From: Parasedimentitalea marina
Lineage (GTDB): Bacteria > Pseudomonadota > Alphaproteobacteria > Rhodobacterales > Rhodobacteraceae
Direction: 5' to 3'
Length of the DNA stretch: 64,000 nt
NCBI RefSeq assembly: GCF_004006175.1
Contig: NZ_CP033219.1
Span: 2,728,001 to 2,792,000, forward strand
Part shown: one piece after another, positions 8,881 to 17,377 of the stretch
How the letters are laid out: the number at the start of each line of letters is the position of its first letter
How positions within the stretch are numbered: position 1 is the stretch's first letter
Translations under genes and position numbers: made by a program
The notes under the pieces: model-generated
Told to the model about the DNA's origin: nothing
The model's database searches: none
The model's input: only the letters and a program-made list of their open reading frames with translations

Positions 8881-9558
8881 TTATTTTTCAGCCTTCAGGC
8901 GGTTCAGGACATCAAGTGCCGACGTGCCGTTGCGTTTGCCAAATCCGGCATCGGCCAGGTCATCCCCAATGGTGGCATGGCCAAGATCACCATCAATTTC
9001 CCGCAGGATCTCGCCCTGTTCAAATGGGTCGTCCTGCTCCATCACCCGGGCAATCAGGGCTTCGGCTTCCTCAATCGGGCTGTCGCCCCCGAGGTGTTTG
9101 TTCAAACGGCGCTGCATGTCTTGTTCCCGTTTGGTGGCACGGGCGGACATGGCACCCTGTTTAAGATCGATGATGCGCCGATTGGCTGTTGCGACCGACT
9201 GACGCAATTGCAGGATCCGGCGCTCTAGCCGCTCGAGTGTTTGACGGCGCAAGGCCAGTTCGTTTTCCATTTCGGCCACGGCCTGTGCCGCAGTCTGGGC
9301 CAGATCCTCGCGGTCGCCGTCCAGTGCCTCTTTGGCGCGGGACAAAAGATCTGCAATCCGGACTTCCAGGGTTTCGATCTGGCGCAATTCGGCGCGTTGG
9401 CGCTGGATCAGGCTGGCCAGCGTCAATTTGGCGGCCTTCAGGCTGTCCCCGGATTCACGGATTTTCTGGTCAATCAATTCAATCGAGAATGTATCGCGAA
9501 GCTGCTCTTCGGCGCGGGCATTTGCACCGATGAATAAGGTCTTTAAAGTTCCAAACAT
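8881..9558 (-). CDS. pspA: PspA/IM30 family phage-shock protein
   Basis: The protein of about 225 residues is an almost continuous amphipathic coiled coil without a signal peptide, beginning MFGTLKTLFIGANARAEE. This is the ESCRT-III-like PspA/IM30 fold that coats damaged inner membranes. The start at 9558 has GGAGAG eight bases upstream; a frame open to 9582 is less likely. It pairs with the YiaA-like gene. There is no pspF or sigma-54 promoter nearby; instead three TGAAC-N3-GTTCA palindromes precede it and a TetR gene follows upstream on the same strand, so control by that regulator is likely. Confidence 0.8.
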   Translation of the reverse strand: MFGTLKTLFIGANARAEEQLRDTFSIELIDQKIRESGDSLKAAKLTLASLIQRQRAELRQIETLEVRIADLLSRAKEALDGDREDLAQTAAQAVAEMENELALRRQTLERLERRILQLRQSVATANRRIIDLKQGAMSARATKREQDMQRRLNKHLGGDSPIEEAEALIARVMEQDDPFEQGEILREIDGDLGHATIGDDLADAGFGKRNGTSALDVLNRLKAEK

Positions 9559-9575
9559 GTCGCTCTCCAATTTCC

Positions 9576-9645
9576 TGAACATCGTTCACAAATTGGGTAT
9601 AGCGAGATCATGAACGGTGTTCAAGGAAAAAATGAACGGTGTTCA
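9576..9645. promoter_or_regulatory. Three TGAAC-N3-GTTCA operators before pspA
   Basis: TGAACATCGTTCA (9576-9588), TGAACGGTGTTCA (9611-9623) and TGAACGGTGTTCA (9633-9645) lie between the tetR stop and the pspA start. The last two are identical and 22 bases apart, two helical turns. A fourth copy stands before the tetR gene. The 13-base palindrome size fits a TetR dimer or pair of dimers. Confidence 0.75.
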
Positions 9646-9648
9646 AAT

Positions 9649-10245
9649 TTATGTCTGACCGACCTGGGAAAGTACTTGACCGATCATTTGTTCGACCTTG
9701 GCAAGGGGCACTGCCGAAATCCGTTGTTCCAGCCCAAGCAACACAATCCCATGCACCGAAGAAAACAGCGCGCGCACCATCAAGTCCAATTGCTCGTGAT
9801 TATAGTCTGGGAACAATTCGGCCACCGGGCGGGCAATATGGGAAAACAGCGTCCGCAGCGCCTGTAAGTACCAATCCGGCACCTGGTCATCGGCCCGCAT
9901 CTGCAGATCGAACAGGGCGCGCCATAGGTTCGTATGGTCCGATGCAAAGCCTAGGTAGGCATTGCTCATCAGGATCAGACGGCTGGTCGCGGTCTCCTCG
10001 CCTGCCCCATCAACGGAACTGGCAACCACCTGCCCCAGTTTTTGAAAGGTGCGCCCGTTTACTGCCATAATCAATGCATTCAGATCGTCATATGCAGTGT
10101 AAATCGCACCGACAGCACATCCTGCGTCCTTGGCCAGATCGCGGGCACGCAGGGCGCCAACGCCATCTCTGTCGATGCGTTCCTCAGCTGCCACAATCAG
10201 CTTTTCACGTAAGACTTCTTTGCGTTGCTGAGCTTTGGTTGTCAT
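9649..10245 (-). CDS. TetR family regulator
   Basis: The 198-residue protein has an N-terminal helix-turn-helix typical of TetR (about residues 13-60: REKLIVAAEERIDRDG then AGCAVGAIYTAYDD) and a ligand-binding C-terminal helical domain of the WHG type. It is a DNA-binding repressor in the cytoplasm. It lies 90 bases upstream of pspA on the same strand, and the same TGAAC-N3-GTTCA palindrome occurs before its own start and three times before pspA, so autorepression and repression of pspA-yiaA are the simplest reading. The inducer is unknown. Confidence 0.85.
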   Translation of the reverse strand: MTTKAQQRKEVLREKLIVAAEERIDRDGVGALRARDLAKDAGCAVGAIYTAYDDLNALIMAVNGRTFQKLGQVVASSVDGAGEETATSRLILMSNAYLGFASDHTNLWRALFDLQMRADDQVPDWYLQALRTLFSHIARPVAELFPDYNHEQLDLMVRALFSSVHGIVLLGLEQRISAVPLAKVEQMIGQVLSQVGQT

Positions 10246-10260
10246 CGGACCCTCACGTTT

Positions 10261-10273
10261 TGAACCCCGTTCA
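10261..10273. promoter_or_regulatory. Fourth TGAAC-N3-GTTCA operator, before tetR
   Basis: TGAACCCCGTTCA lies 16 bases before the tetR start and matches the three sites ahead of pspA in both half-sites and spacing. It indicates autoregulation. Confidence 0.7.
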
Positions 10274-10309
10274 AGAATGCCAATAACACCGGCAAACGCA
10301 AAGATGCAA

Positions 10310-10675
10310 TCAGATCAGACCGCGCCACCGCATCACGGCGACCATCAGGACAACCACGGCCAGCACTGAAAACGCCATGCTGCCCAGAATTGTCAGGGCA
10401 CGTCCTTTGCGGCGATCAGCCAGGTCCACCGATTTCAGATAGCCCGAGACCTCACCTGCCGATTTGCGCAGGGCGGGCTCATCCAATGTCAGTCGCAACT
10501 TGGGGTGCTGCATCAGCGGTTCGGCCTTAGCCAGCAACATGGCCTGGTTATAAATCCTGCGTGGCAACCGCCGACGTGCCTTTTTCAACGCATCTGCCAA
10601 AGCGCCCGAAACATGTTCGCGGGTTTTCAGCAACTCCCGGATCTCTGCAATGTCCTCTGTTATGCTGTGACCCAC
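10310..10675 (-). CDS. Hypothetical protein with a C-terminal membrane anchor
   Basis: The 121-residue protein has a charged, helical first part rich in Lys and Arg (KKARRRLPRRIYNQA) and one hydrophobic segment near the end (GSMAFSVLAVVVLMVAVMRW). It looks tail-anchored, with the bulk in the cytoplasm. I do not recognise the family. It lies upstream of tetR on the same strand with a 65-base gap containing the operator, so it belongs to a separate unit. The next gene is divergent. Confidence 0.6.
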   Translation of the reverse strand: MGHSITEDIAEIRELLKTREHVSGALADALKKARRRLPRRIYNQAMLLAKAEPLMQHPKLRLTLDEPALRKSAGEVSGYLKSVDLADRRKGRALTILGSMAFSVLAVVVLMVAVMRWRGLI

Positions 10676-10785
10676 TGCCGTGCTCTCCTGTTATCAATCA
10701 GTGGCATCTTATCCGCTGCCTCGCTGGGGCTCAATACTTGCAGATTGAACTGGCGGCCCTGCGCACGCAACGCTATCACAGGGGC

Positions 10786-11544
10786 ATGTTGAACATCATC
10801 ACCCATGGCACCGCCACCGACAAACCGCCCCTTCTTATTGCCCACGGGCTTTATGGCTCTGCCCGCAATTGGGGCGTGATTGCCAAGCGGCTGTCAGACG
10901 AGCGCTTGGTTGTGGCCGTCGATATGCGCAACCATGGGCACAGCCCCTGGGCCAACAGCCATAGCTACCCCGAACTGGCCGAGGATTTGGCCGAGGTGGT
11001 GGCGGCACATGGTGGGCAGATGGATGTGATCGGGCATTCGATGGGGGGCAAAGCCGCAATGATGCTGGCCTTGAACCATCCCGCATCTGTGAACCGCCTG
11101 TTGGTGGCTGACATCGCGCCAGTTGCATACATCCACAGCCAGATCCAGTTCATCGAGGCGATGCGCAGCATAGATCTGACAACCCTACAACGAAGATCCG
11201 AGGCCGAGGACCAATTGGCCGCAGCTGGTGTAGAGCCCGCATTGCAAAGCTTTTTCACCCAGTCACTTGATATCCCCAATCGGCGCTGGCGGCTAAATTT
11301 GGACGCCTTGGCGGATCAGATGCCCAATGTGATGTCCTTTCCGCAGACCAATGCGGTTTGGCCGGGATCGGTGCTGTTCTTGTCCGGCGCCAGTTCAGAC
11401 TACGTGGACCCCAAATACCGCCCACAGGTCCGCGCCCGATTTCCGCAGGCGCGGTTTGCCAAGATCCCAGGCGCCGGTCACTGGCTACACGCCGAGAAAC
11501 CCCGTGAATTCGAGGCCACCGCCCGCATTTTCCTGAATGCCTAG
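10786..11544 (+). CDS. Alpha/beta hydrolase, YbfF-type esterase
   Basis: The 252-residue cytoplasmic hydrolase shows the oxyanion loop AHGLYGSARNWG, the nucleophile elbow GHSMGG and the C-terminal histidine in GAGHWLHAEKP. DMRNHGHSPW is characteristic of the YbfF acyl-CoA esterase group. The frame is open to 10561, but the ATG at 10786 gives the family N-terminus (MLNIITHG) and stays clear of the divergent gene. Natural substrate unknown. Confidence 0.82.
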   Translation: MLNIITHGTATDKPPLLIAHGLYGSARNWGVIAKRLSDERLVVAVDMRNHGHSPWANSHSYPELAEDLAEVVAAHGGQMDVIGHSMGGKAAMMLALNHPASVNRLLVADIAPVAYIHSQIQFIEAMRSIDLTTLQRRSEAEDQLAAAGVEPALQSFFTQSLDIPNRRWRLNLDALADQMPNVMSFPQTNAVWPGSVLFLSGASSDYVDPKYRPQVRARFPQARFAKIPGAGHWLHAEKPREFEATARIFLNA

Positions 11545-11622
11545 GTCAGGAAACCGCCATTCTCAGCAGGTTTTTGACAGGCTGCACGGCCCAGGATTGC
11601 ACCTGCGCTGTGCCATCCGGTT

Positions 11623-11935
11623 ACCCCTTGGCGTCCATCTCACGATTTAAGAACAGCTCCGGGTCGTCGACTTCCACAAGTTTTCATCCCTTGACCCACC
11701 AAAACCGATCGCCCACACGTCTCAGAAAACTTCGGTCATAGCTGACCAATAGGCGGGATGCACTATGGACAACCAGCTCGTCTTTCTGGGCCTCCTGTCC
11801 TTGGATACCCAGATAATTTGTCGGTTCGCCCGTCAGATAGAAATTGGCATTACTGAGCCGCACTACCCTTTGGATCTCTCGACCAGGCGTATAGAAATAA
11901 GGTTGCTCCAAATCCGCACCGGATCAAAAATTTAG
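11623..11935 (-). pseudogene. Remnant of an ABC-F ATPase C-terminal domain
   Basis: On the minus strand a frame reads LTGEPTNYLGIQGQEAQ, then SRLLVSYDRSFLRRVGDRFW. These are decayed forms of the ABC-F Walker B LLDEPTNHLD and the switch LLVSHDRxFL: the catalytic Asp and switch His are both lost. After a TGA the same frame continues KLVEVDDPELFLNREMDAKG and ends at TAA near 11625, which looks like the natural C-terminus. No signature LSGGE or first ATPase half remains. It is a truncated, non-functional copy next to the lytic transglycosylase gene. Confidence 0.7.
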
Positions 11936-12029
11936 CGCCGGATCTTGTCTGCGGACGCAGTGCGGCAATCGCATTGCCGACATTGCTACTTGATAGAGCA
12001 CTTTCCCAGGTCAAACGTCTGTCAGCAAA

Positions 12030-13184
12030 TCAACCAAGCGCGCGGAGCAACGCCAGTGACGGATCACCGGTAACGGGTTGGCCAATGCTGGACTGGTAAT
12101 CAGCAATGGCTTTGTTGCTTTTTGGGCCGATCACACCGTCTGCGCCACCAGTGTCAAAGCCACGGGCAGTGAGGCGTTTTTGCAAACGGATACGATCGTC
12201 TTTTGTAAGACCATATTTGTCAGGTGGGAAGCTGGCGCGTATCGGGCCACCCCCAGCGATACGGTCGGCAAGATGACCCACACCAATCGCATAGCTGTCA
12301 GAATTGTTATAGCGCTTGATCACCCGGAAGTTGGCGGTAACCGCAAATTTTGGCCCGCCAGCCTGGGGTTGAATGATGGTGCCCGCTGTAGCACCGTTGC
12401 CAACCTCTGCCCCCCAGTTGACACCCTGCGTCCAGCCATTTCGCGCGAGGTAAGCCGCTGTCGAGGCGAGCGAGTCTGCGGGGTCATCCGACCAGATGTC
12501 ACGGCGGCCGTCGCCTGTAAAATCAACAGCAAAGGCTTGGTACGATGTGGGGATGAACTGCGTGTGGCCCATCGCTCCAGCCCATGACCCCAAAAGATTG
12601 GATGCGGTTGTATCGCCGTTCTGCAAGATTTTGAGCGCCGCAATCAATTGCTTTTCAAAGAACGCGCCCCGGCGGCCATCAAAGGCCAGTGTGGATGTAG
12701 CCGAGATCACGGGTACATTGCCGCGGCGTTCGCCGTAGAAGCTTTCCAACCCCCAAATGGCAGTCACGATTTCTGCCGGGACACCGTAGCGTTTCTCGAC
12801 AGCTGAGAGTGTTGTGCGATGACGAGCAAAGGCCGCACGGCCTTTGGACACCCGTTCATCAGAGGCTGCAATGGACAGATAGTCCTCTAGCGTGCGGCTA
12901 AATTCGGTCTGATTGCGATCACGTTTAACAACACCGGGCAAATACCCTGCCCCCCGAAAGCCCGCATTTAAGGTGGCAGGGGATATTCCCTGTCCGGCGG
13001 CACGGGTGCGAAAGCTGCGAACCCAAGTGTCATAATCCGCGTTGAATACCGGGCGCAAGTCAGCCGGAAGGTCACCAGTGTTGGACTCAGAGATGCGAGG
13101 ACCAAGAGTACCCACATCACGACCACAGGCCGTAAGGCCAACTGCGCCTAGGCCAAGAAGCGTCATTCTGCGTGTAAGGTTCAT
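12030..13184 (-). CDS. Lytic murein transglycosylase (MltB-like lipoprotein)
   Basis: Cleaves peptidoglycan glycan strands with 1,6-anhydro product formation. The N-terminus MNLTRRMTLLGLGAVGLTAC is a lipoprotein signal with a lipobox ending in Cys, so it sits in an outer or inner membrane leaflet facing the periplasm. The SLT_2 domain follows with catalytic Glu in AIWGLESFYG, and GAMGHTQFIPTSYQAF is typical. A peptidoglycan-binding domain (LQKRLTARGFDTGGADGVIG) closes the protein. The ATG at 13184 puts the signal first; an ATG at 13196 is possible and the longest frame reaches 13238. Confidence 0.88.
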   Translation of the reverse strand: MNLTRRMTLLGLGAVGLTACGRDVGTLGPRISESNTGDLPADLRPVFNADYDTWVRSFRTRAAGQGISPATLNAGFRGAGYLPGVVKRDRNQTEFSRTLEDYLSIAASDERVSKGRAAFARHRTTLSAVEKRYGVPAEIVTAIWGLESFYGERRGNVPVISATSTLAFDGRRGAFFEKQLIAALKILQNGDTTASNLLGSWAGAMGHTQFIPTSYQAFAVDFTGDGRRDIWSDDPADSLASTAAYLARNGWTQGVNWGAEVGNGATAGTIIQPQAGGPKFAVTANFRVIKRYNNSDSYAIGVGHLADRIAGGGPIRASFPPDKYGLTKDDRIRLQKRLTARGFDTGGADGVIGPKSNKAIADYQSSIGQPVTGDPSLALLRALG

Positions 13185-13746
13185 GTGTTCAATCATAACT
13201 CGTTTTGGTGTCGGGATCGTGGGCCCTATCTGACGCAAGACGACATATCACGCCCAGATAGGTAGACCATATACGGTTTTCAACTGGGCCGCAGCCAAAG
13301 GCTGGTCTGGGAACACAGTCGCTATTCACGACAGACACTATATGCAGTTGGTGTGCAATCTCATTGGCCGTAATTTTAGGTCAACAGCACCAGTGCAGCG
13401 GTCGTGCCAATCCGCCGTTCGTGTCCAAAGGCAGCAGCATTACACAGGTCGAAAGGTGTCACAGCTCACCATAGCAGTGCTCTCCCCGGCACCATTCTCA
13501 ACCTTACGTCAGGCTTTTTGCCCCATAATCCCTATCGCCGTGTCACACCAAGCGCACCCGTCTCCTCTCCGGCACATCCACAAAAGAACTTGCAAACATA
13601 GCAAAAAACTCCTGCGCAAATAGACTTACCCGATGTAGTGCAATTGCGACACGATCATGAAAAACATCACTAAACCACGAGTAAACTCCATGTTCCAGTT
13701 GGGCCAATTTAAGTAGAAATGCCGCTGTTGTTCCAAGGAGATTCGT
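13185..13746. other. Intergenic region, no gene recognised
   Basis: This stretch separates the lytic transglycosylase gene from the accessory cluster. Short frames inside have no plausible start or family resemblance. The only clear signal is AAGGAG at 13735, the ribosome site of the radical SAM gene. I compared it by eye with the tRNA-Leu 3' end and saw no direct repeat that would mark an island boundary. Confidence 0.5.
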
Positions 13747-15420
13747 GTGGCGAAGTCATTATTATTGAAGCCAGAGTTTTCTTTTGAGCCACGAATGAGG
13801 TCGAATGGCGGTGAGGTTTTTTCGCCGCGCATCCAAAAACAGGCAGCTCTGCGGATAGCACTTGTTGCACCAAAATTTGCGCCTTCGTTTTTTGGCCGAA
13901 ATCATTCCTTACCGATCATAAACCCCCAGTCCAAGGCTGCATCTTTTCAGGGTGCATTGCCACTGTTGGCGGCTTTGACACCTTCCCCTCACACCGTCGT
14001 GATATTTGACGAGAACATTGCCCCCCTTGATATAAGTGCGCTCCAGGACTTTGACATCATCGGTCTGACCGGCATGATTGTACAAACATCAAGAATGCTC
14101 GAGATTTTGGATGAATTGCATGACTTCCATGGACATCTTATCGTCGGTGGGCCGTATGTCAGCGTCGAACCAGAGGTGTTTCAACGGCGGTGTGACGTCA
14201 TTTTTGTTGGTGAAGCAGACCAGACCTGGCCGACTTATATTCAGAACGTCGCGGATGGAAAAAGCCATTTGACTGCATATGAGCAGGCAACAACAACCGA
14301 TCTGACCAAGCTGCCAATGCCCAAATATGGCGACCTCGACTGCAGTGCTTATGCAATGGCAAGTATCCAATATTCTCGCGGGTGCCCATTCCTGTGCGAG
14401 TTTTGCGACATCATCACAATATTTGGCAGACGCCCAAGAACCAAGACACCGGACCAATTCATCGAAGAGTTGGAGCACTTGGAGGCGTTGGGATTTTCAT
14501 CGGCTATTTTGGTGGACGACAATTTTATCGGTGATAAGAAAAAAGCACTGGCGCTTCTCGACCGGTTGGCCATTTGGCAAGAAAAAAATGGCCGCCGTTT
14601 CCGTTTCACGACAGAGGCAAGTATTAATTTGGGTGATGATCCGGTTTTATTGAAGGCGATGATCGCTGCCAATTTCACCAGTGTCTTTATCGGAATCGAA
14701 TCCGCAAACTTGGACGCACTTGAGGAAACGCGAAAGGTTCAGAACACGCGCGGCGACAGTATGTTGAACAAACTTGACCGGATAAGGGATGCGGGTCTCA
14801 TTATCTTTGGCGGGTTTATTGTTGGCTTCGACAGTGACGAAAAATCTGTTTTTGACAAGCAGTTTGAGTTTATCCAGCAAGCAAAGATTGCGCAGGCTTT
14901 GATCAGCCTGCTGACCCCAATTCCCACCACGCCCCTGTTTGACCGCCTGAAATCGGAAGGTCGGTTGCTCAGGGACCATCCAGAATGTCAAATCATTCCG
15001 CGCAATATGACCCCTGATGAGTTGATTGAGGGATTTCACAGGCTCAATGCCAGATTATTCGATCCTGATGCCTATCTGGCAAGAATCGAAGATAACATGC
15101 TTGCATTGCAAAAAAATGGGACCATTGAAAATTCCTTTCGCAACATAAAGGCGGGTTTAAAGCCAGCAAAGATGGCACGGGATTTCATCATAACCGCACG
15201 TGTCTTGAGCCGCCTTTTGGCGTCGTTGTTTCGGGATGGGGAACTGATGGACGTTGGCGGTCGGTATTTTCACAACTACCTGAAGTGGAACAAAAATACA
15301 GCGACAAGAACTCCGCTAGGAACTTATTTAGCCTATGTATCGGACCACTGGCATTTTTATAAATTCGTCAAACAACTTAGGAACCGCTCCGAGGGTGTTA
15401 CGCACTCTTTCGGTGGGTGA
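13747..15420 (+). CDS. B12-binding-domain radical SAM protein (DUF4070 type)
   Basis: The 557-residue protein has an N-terminal Rossmann-like cobalamin-binding-type domain (about 40-150, with VGGPYVSVEPEVF) and then the radical SAM core with the Cys-x3-Cys-x2-Cys cluster motif RGCPFLCEFCDI near residue 215. The C-terminal part resembles DUF4070, as in hopanoid methylase-like enzymes. I see no DxHxxG cobalamin ligand motif, so it may bind SAM only. It starts at GTG 13747 with AAGGAGA upstream. It heads the lower-GC cluster with aminotransferase, WbqC and acyltransferase genes, suggesting a methyl transfer or rearrangement in a surface molecule. Substrate unknown. Confidence 0.8.
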   Translation: MAKSLLLKPEFSFEPRMRSNGGEVFSPRIQKQAALRIALVAPKFAPSFFGRNHSLPIINPQSKAASFQGALPLLAALTPSPHTVVIFDENIAPLDISALQDFDIIGLTGMIVQTSRMLEILDELHDFHGHLIVGGPYVSVEPEVFQRRCDVIFVGEADQTWPTYIQNVADGKSHLTAYEQATTTDLTKLPMPKYGDLDCSAYAMASIQYSRGCPFLCEFCDIITIFGRRPRTKTPDQFIEELEHLEALGFSSAILVDDNFIGDKKKALALLDRLAIWQEKNGRRFRFTTEASINLGDDPVLLKAMIAANFTSVFIGIESANLDALEETRKVQNTRGDSMLNKLDRIRDAGLIIFGGFIVGFDSDEKSVFDKQFEFIQQAKIAQALISLLTPIPTTPLFDRLKSEGRLLRDHPECQIIPRNMTPDELIEGFHRLNARLFDPDAYLARIEDNMLALQKNGTIENSFRNIKAGLKPAKMARDFIITARVLSRLLASLFRDGELMDVGGRYFHNYLKWNKNTATRTPLGTYLAYVSDHWHFYKFVKQLRNRSEGVTHSFGG

Positions 15421-15509
15421 TGTAAAACGCCCCACCTTGGAAAAACCTTCGCAAAAACAAGCGAAAGTCAAAACCTAATCACTAATCCCTTAACAAAGTT
15501 GCGAGCAGC

Positions 15510-16262
15510 ATGGCCGACAAAATAAACCTACATCTCTGCGAAGGTCTAATCGGCCCCGAGACCAAGATCAGGGATTACTCCAGAGTTGAAAGTTTTGGGC
15601 GCACAGTCCTAGGCGGCGATGTTTGCATTCTAAAACAGGTCTTTGACGAAGCGCGGCTGTTGCAATTTCGTGCGCAGCTTCTTGAGTGGAGCAAACGTAC
15701 CGAACCGTTTGAAGCGGGCCGCAGTGCCAACCAGGAAGCGATAAATTTCCATCGCCAGGACAATTCGACCTCTTCTTCCATCGTGCAGCATTGCTTTCAT
15801 GTCTTCGGCTTTGGCGATCTACCATCTGTTGACGAAGCCTTCAGATCGGAACTGGAAGCGCTGGCGGCTGTTTTACTGGAAATTCAGAATGCTATTGTTG
15901 GTACCGATTTTTCATTTAGTGACGGTGACTTGAAAACTATGGTGGCTCGTTTTCCGCGTGGCGGCGGCTTTCAAGGTGAGCACCGGCACCCGTTTCTGCC
16001 ATATAAGATCCTGGTATGTGCAAACATGTCGCGCAAAGGTATCGACTACAATGATACCTCATTTCGTCTGCAATTTGGTCAATCCGAACTGGATGTCATC
16101 GATGATTTTGCCATCGGTGACGTCTTGGTCTTTCGGGCCGACATGTTTCACCAAATGGAGCCGGTTGATCAATCGGATTTTCTGACTTGGGACGCAGAAG
16201 ACGGGGTCTGGATCCTAGCGATAGAAGCCTTGAGCAATTATTCTGCTAGTGAGGCCGTTTGA
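15510..16262 (+). CDS. Hypothetical protein, possibly 2-oxoglutarate/Fe(II) oxygenase-like
   Basis: The 250 residues have no signal or membrane segment. The middle and C-terminal parts (FPRGGGFQGEHRHPFLPYK, then a strand-rich stretch ending in GDVLVFRADMFHQMEPV) have the look of a double-stranded beta-helix oxygenase: an early His-rich motif, a later His and a GD turn before the last strands. The usual HxD iron motif is not plain, so this is a guess. It lies 89 bases after the radical SAM gene, and its TGA overlaps the aminotransferase ATG by one base, so it belongs to the cluster. Confidence 0.5.
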   Translation: MADKINLHLCEGLIGPETKIRDYSRVESFGRTVLGGDVCILKQVFDEARLLQFRAQLLEWSKRTEPFEAGRSANQEAINFHRQDNSTSSSIVQHCFHVFGFGDLPSVDEAFRSELEALAAVLLEIQNAIVGTDFSFSDGDLKTMVARFPRGGGFQGEHRHPFLPYKILVCANMSRKGIDYNDTSFRLQFGQSELDVIDDFAIGDVLVFRADMFHQMEPVDQSDFLTWDAEDGVWILAIEALSNYSASEAV

Positions 16263-17377
16263 TGCCAGGAATTGACATCCAAGATCTGGATCGAAATGCG
16301 GTTAGGCTGCTGGTTCCGGATTTGCCAACTCACAAAGATCTAAGTCCATTTTTGGATGAAATTGACACAAACCGGATCTACACAAACTTTGGACCACTTC
16401 ACACACGGCTTGAGAGTGAATTGGCCGCCTTTCTGGGCGTAAAACACGCGTTGTGTCTGTCCAGCGGAACGTCAGCGCTGGAACTTGCGGTACAAAATTT
16501 GCATTTGCCTAAAGGCAGTCAGATACTGATCCCTTCGCTAAATTTCCCTTCCGCCGCAATTGCATGCATTCGTAATGGGCACGACCCAGTCTTCTCGGAC
16601 GTCGATTTAACAACTGGGTCTTTACGGACTGATATTGCACGGCAAGCCCTTCAGAAGAATTCGAAAATTTCCGCAGTACTTGTTAGCGTTCTTTTGGGAT
16701 GTAGTACGGAATGTTCGGACTGGGAAAAATTCCAGGCCGACACAGGCTGCCGAGTAGTTATCGACGCCGCCGGAGCCATTGGTCACATCAAACCGCCCAA
16801 TAGTATTTCGACGATCTACAGCCTTCACGCGACCAAACCGCTGTCTGCTGGCGAAGGCGGCGTGCTGGCGACGAATGACGCAGCAGCGGCCAAAGAGCTG
16901 CGGGCACTTTCCAACTTTGGGTACACGCAGCAAGGACTTGAACACGTCGGGACCAATTCCAAATTAAGCGAATATCATTCTGCCGTTGGCCTGGCGGCGC
17001 TGCAGGCCTGGCCAAAAGCAAAAGCCAAACGGCTAAGCCTTTTCAGCGAATACACAGAAAAGCTGAATGCCATTGGATTGCCCGCCTTTGCCAGGGTCAT
17101 GAACCAAACGGGCGTGACAAGCACCTTTTCCCTGGTTTTCCACGATGTCGTAGGTGAGCGAGCCGTTGAAGATCTGGCGCATGCAGGGGTTGAAACACGC
17201 CGATGGTATTGCCCCCATTTACACCGTCATCCTGCCTTTCAGGGGTTTTCGACCACCGGACCACTAAAGAACTCCGAATGGCTCTCACAACGTCTACTCG
17301 GCTTGCCTTTCCACACATCATTGACCAGCGCGGATATTGATCAGGTCTGTGCAGCGATAAAGACCTTGCAGCGATGA
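16262..17377 (+). CDS. DegT/DnrJ/EryC1/StrS aminotransferase
   Basis: The PLP enzyme of about 371 residues transfers an amino group to a keto-sugar nucleotide. FGPLHTRLESELAAFLGVKH and LSSGTSALELAVQNL are family marks, followed by VVIDAAGAIGH and the PLP lysine in SLHATKPLSAGEGG. The ATG at 16262 overlaps the previous stop (TGATG). The final ATGA overlaps the WbqC start, showing translational coupling. With WbqC and a NeuD-like acyltransferase next to it, it probably makes and decorates an amino sugar for a surface polysaccharide. No epimerase or dehydratase for the sugar is in the window. Confidence 0.85.
   Translation: MPGIDIQDLDRNAVRLLVPDLPTHKDLSPFLDEIDTNRIYTNFGPLHTRLESELAAFLGVKHALCLSSGTSALELAVQNLHLPKGSQILIPSLNFPSAAIACIRNGHDPVFSDVDLTTGSLRTDIARQALQKNSKISAVLVSVLLGCSTECSDWEKFQADTGCRVVIDAAGAIGHIKPPNSISTIYSLHATKPLSAGEGGVLATNDAAAAKELRALSNFGYTQQGLEHVGTNSKLSEYHSAVGLAALQAWPKAKAKRLSLFSEYTEKLNAIGLPAFARVMNQTGVTSTFSLVFHDVVGERAVEDLAHAGVETRRWYCPHLHRHPAFQGFSTTGPLKNSEWLSQRLLGLPFHTSLTSADIDQVCAAIKTLQR

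Noticed and set aside
9584..9599. GTTCACAAATTGGGTA shared with 56201-56216
   Set aside because: A 16-base match between two places in 64 kb is expected about once by chance, and flanks do not match.
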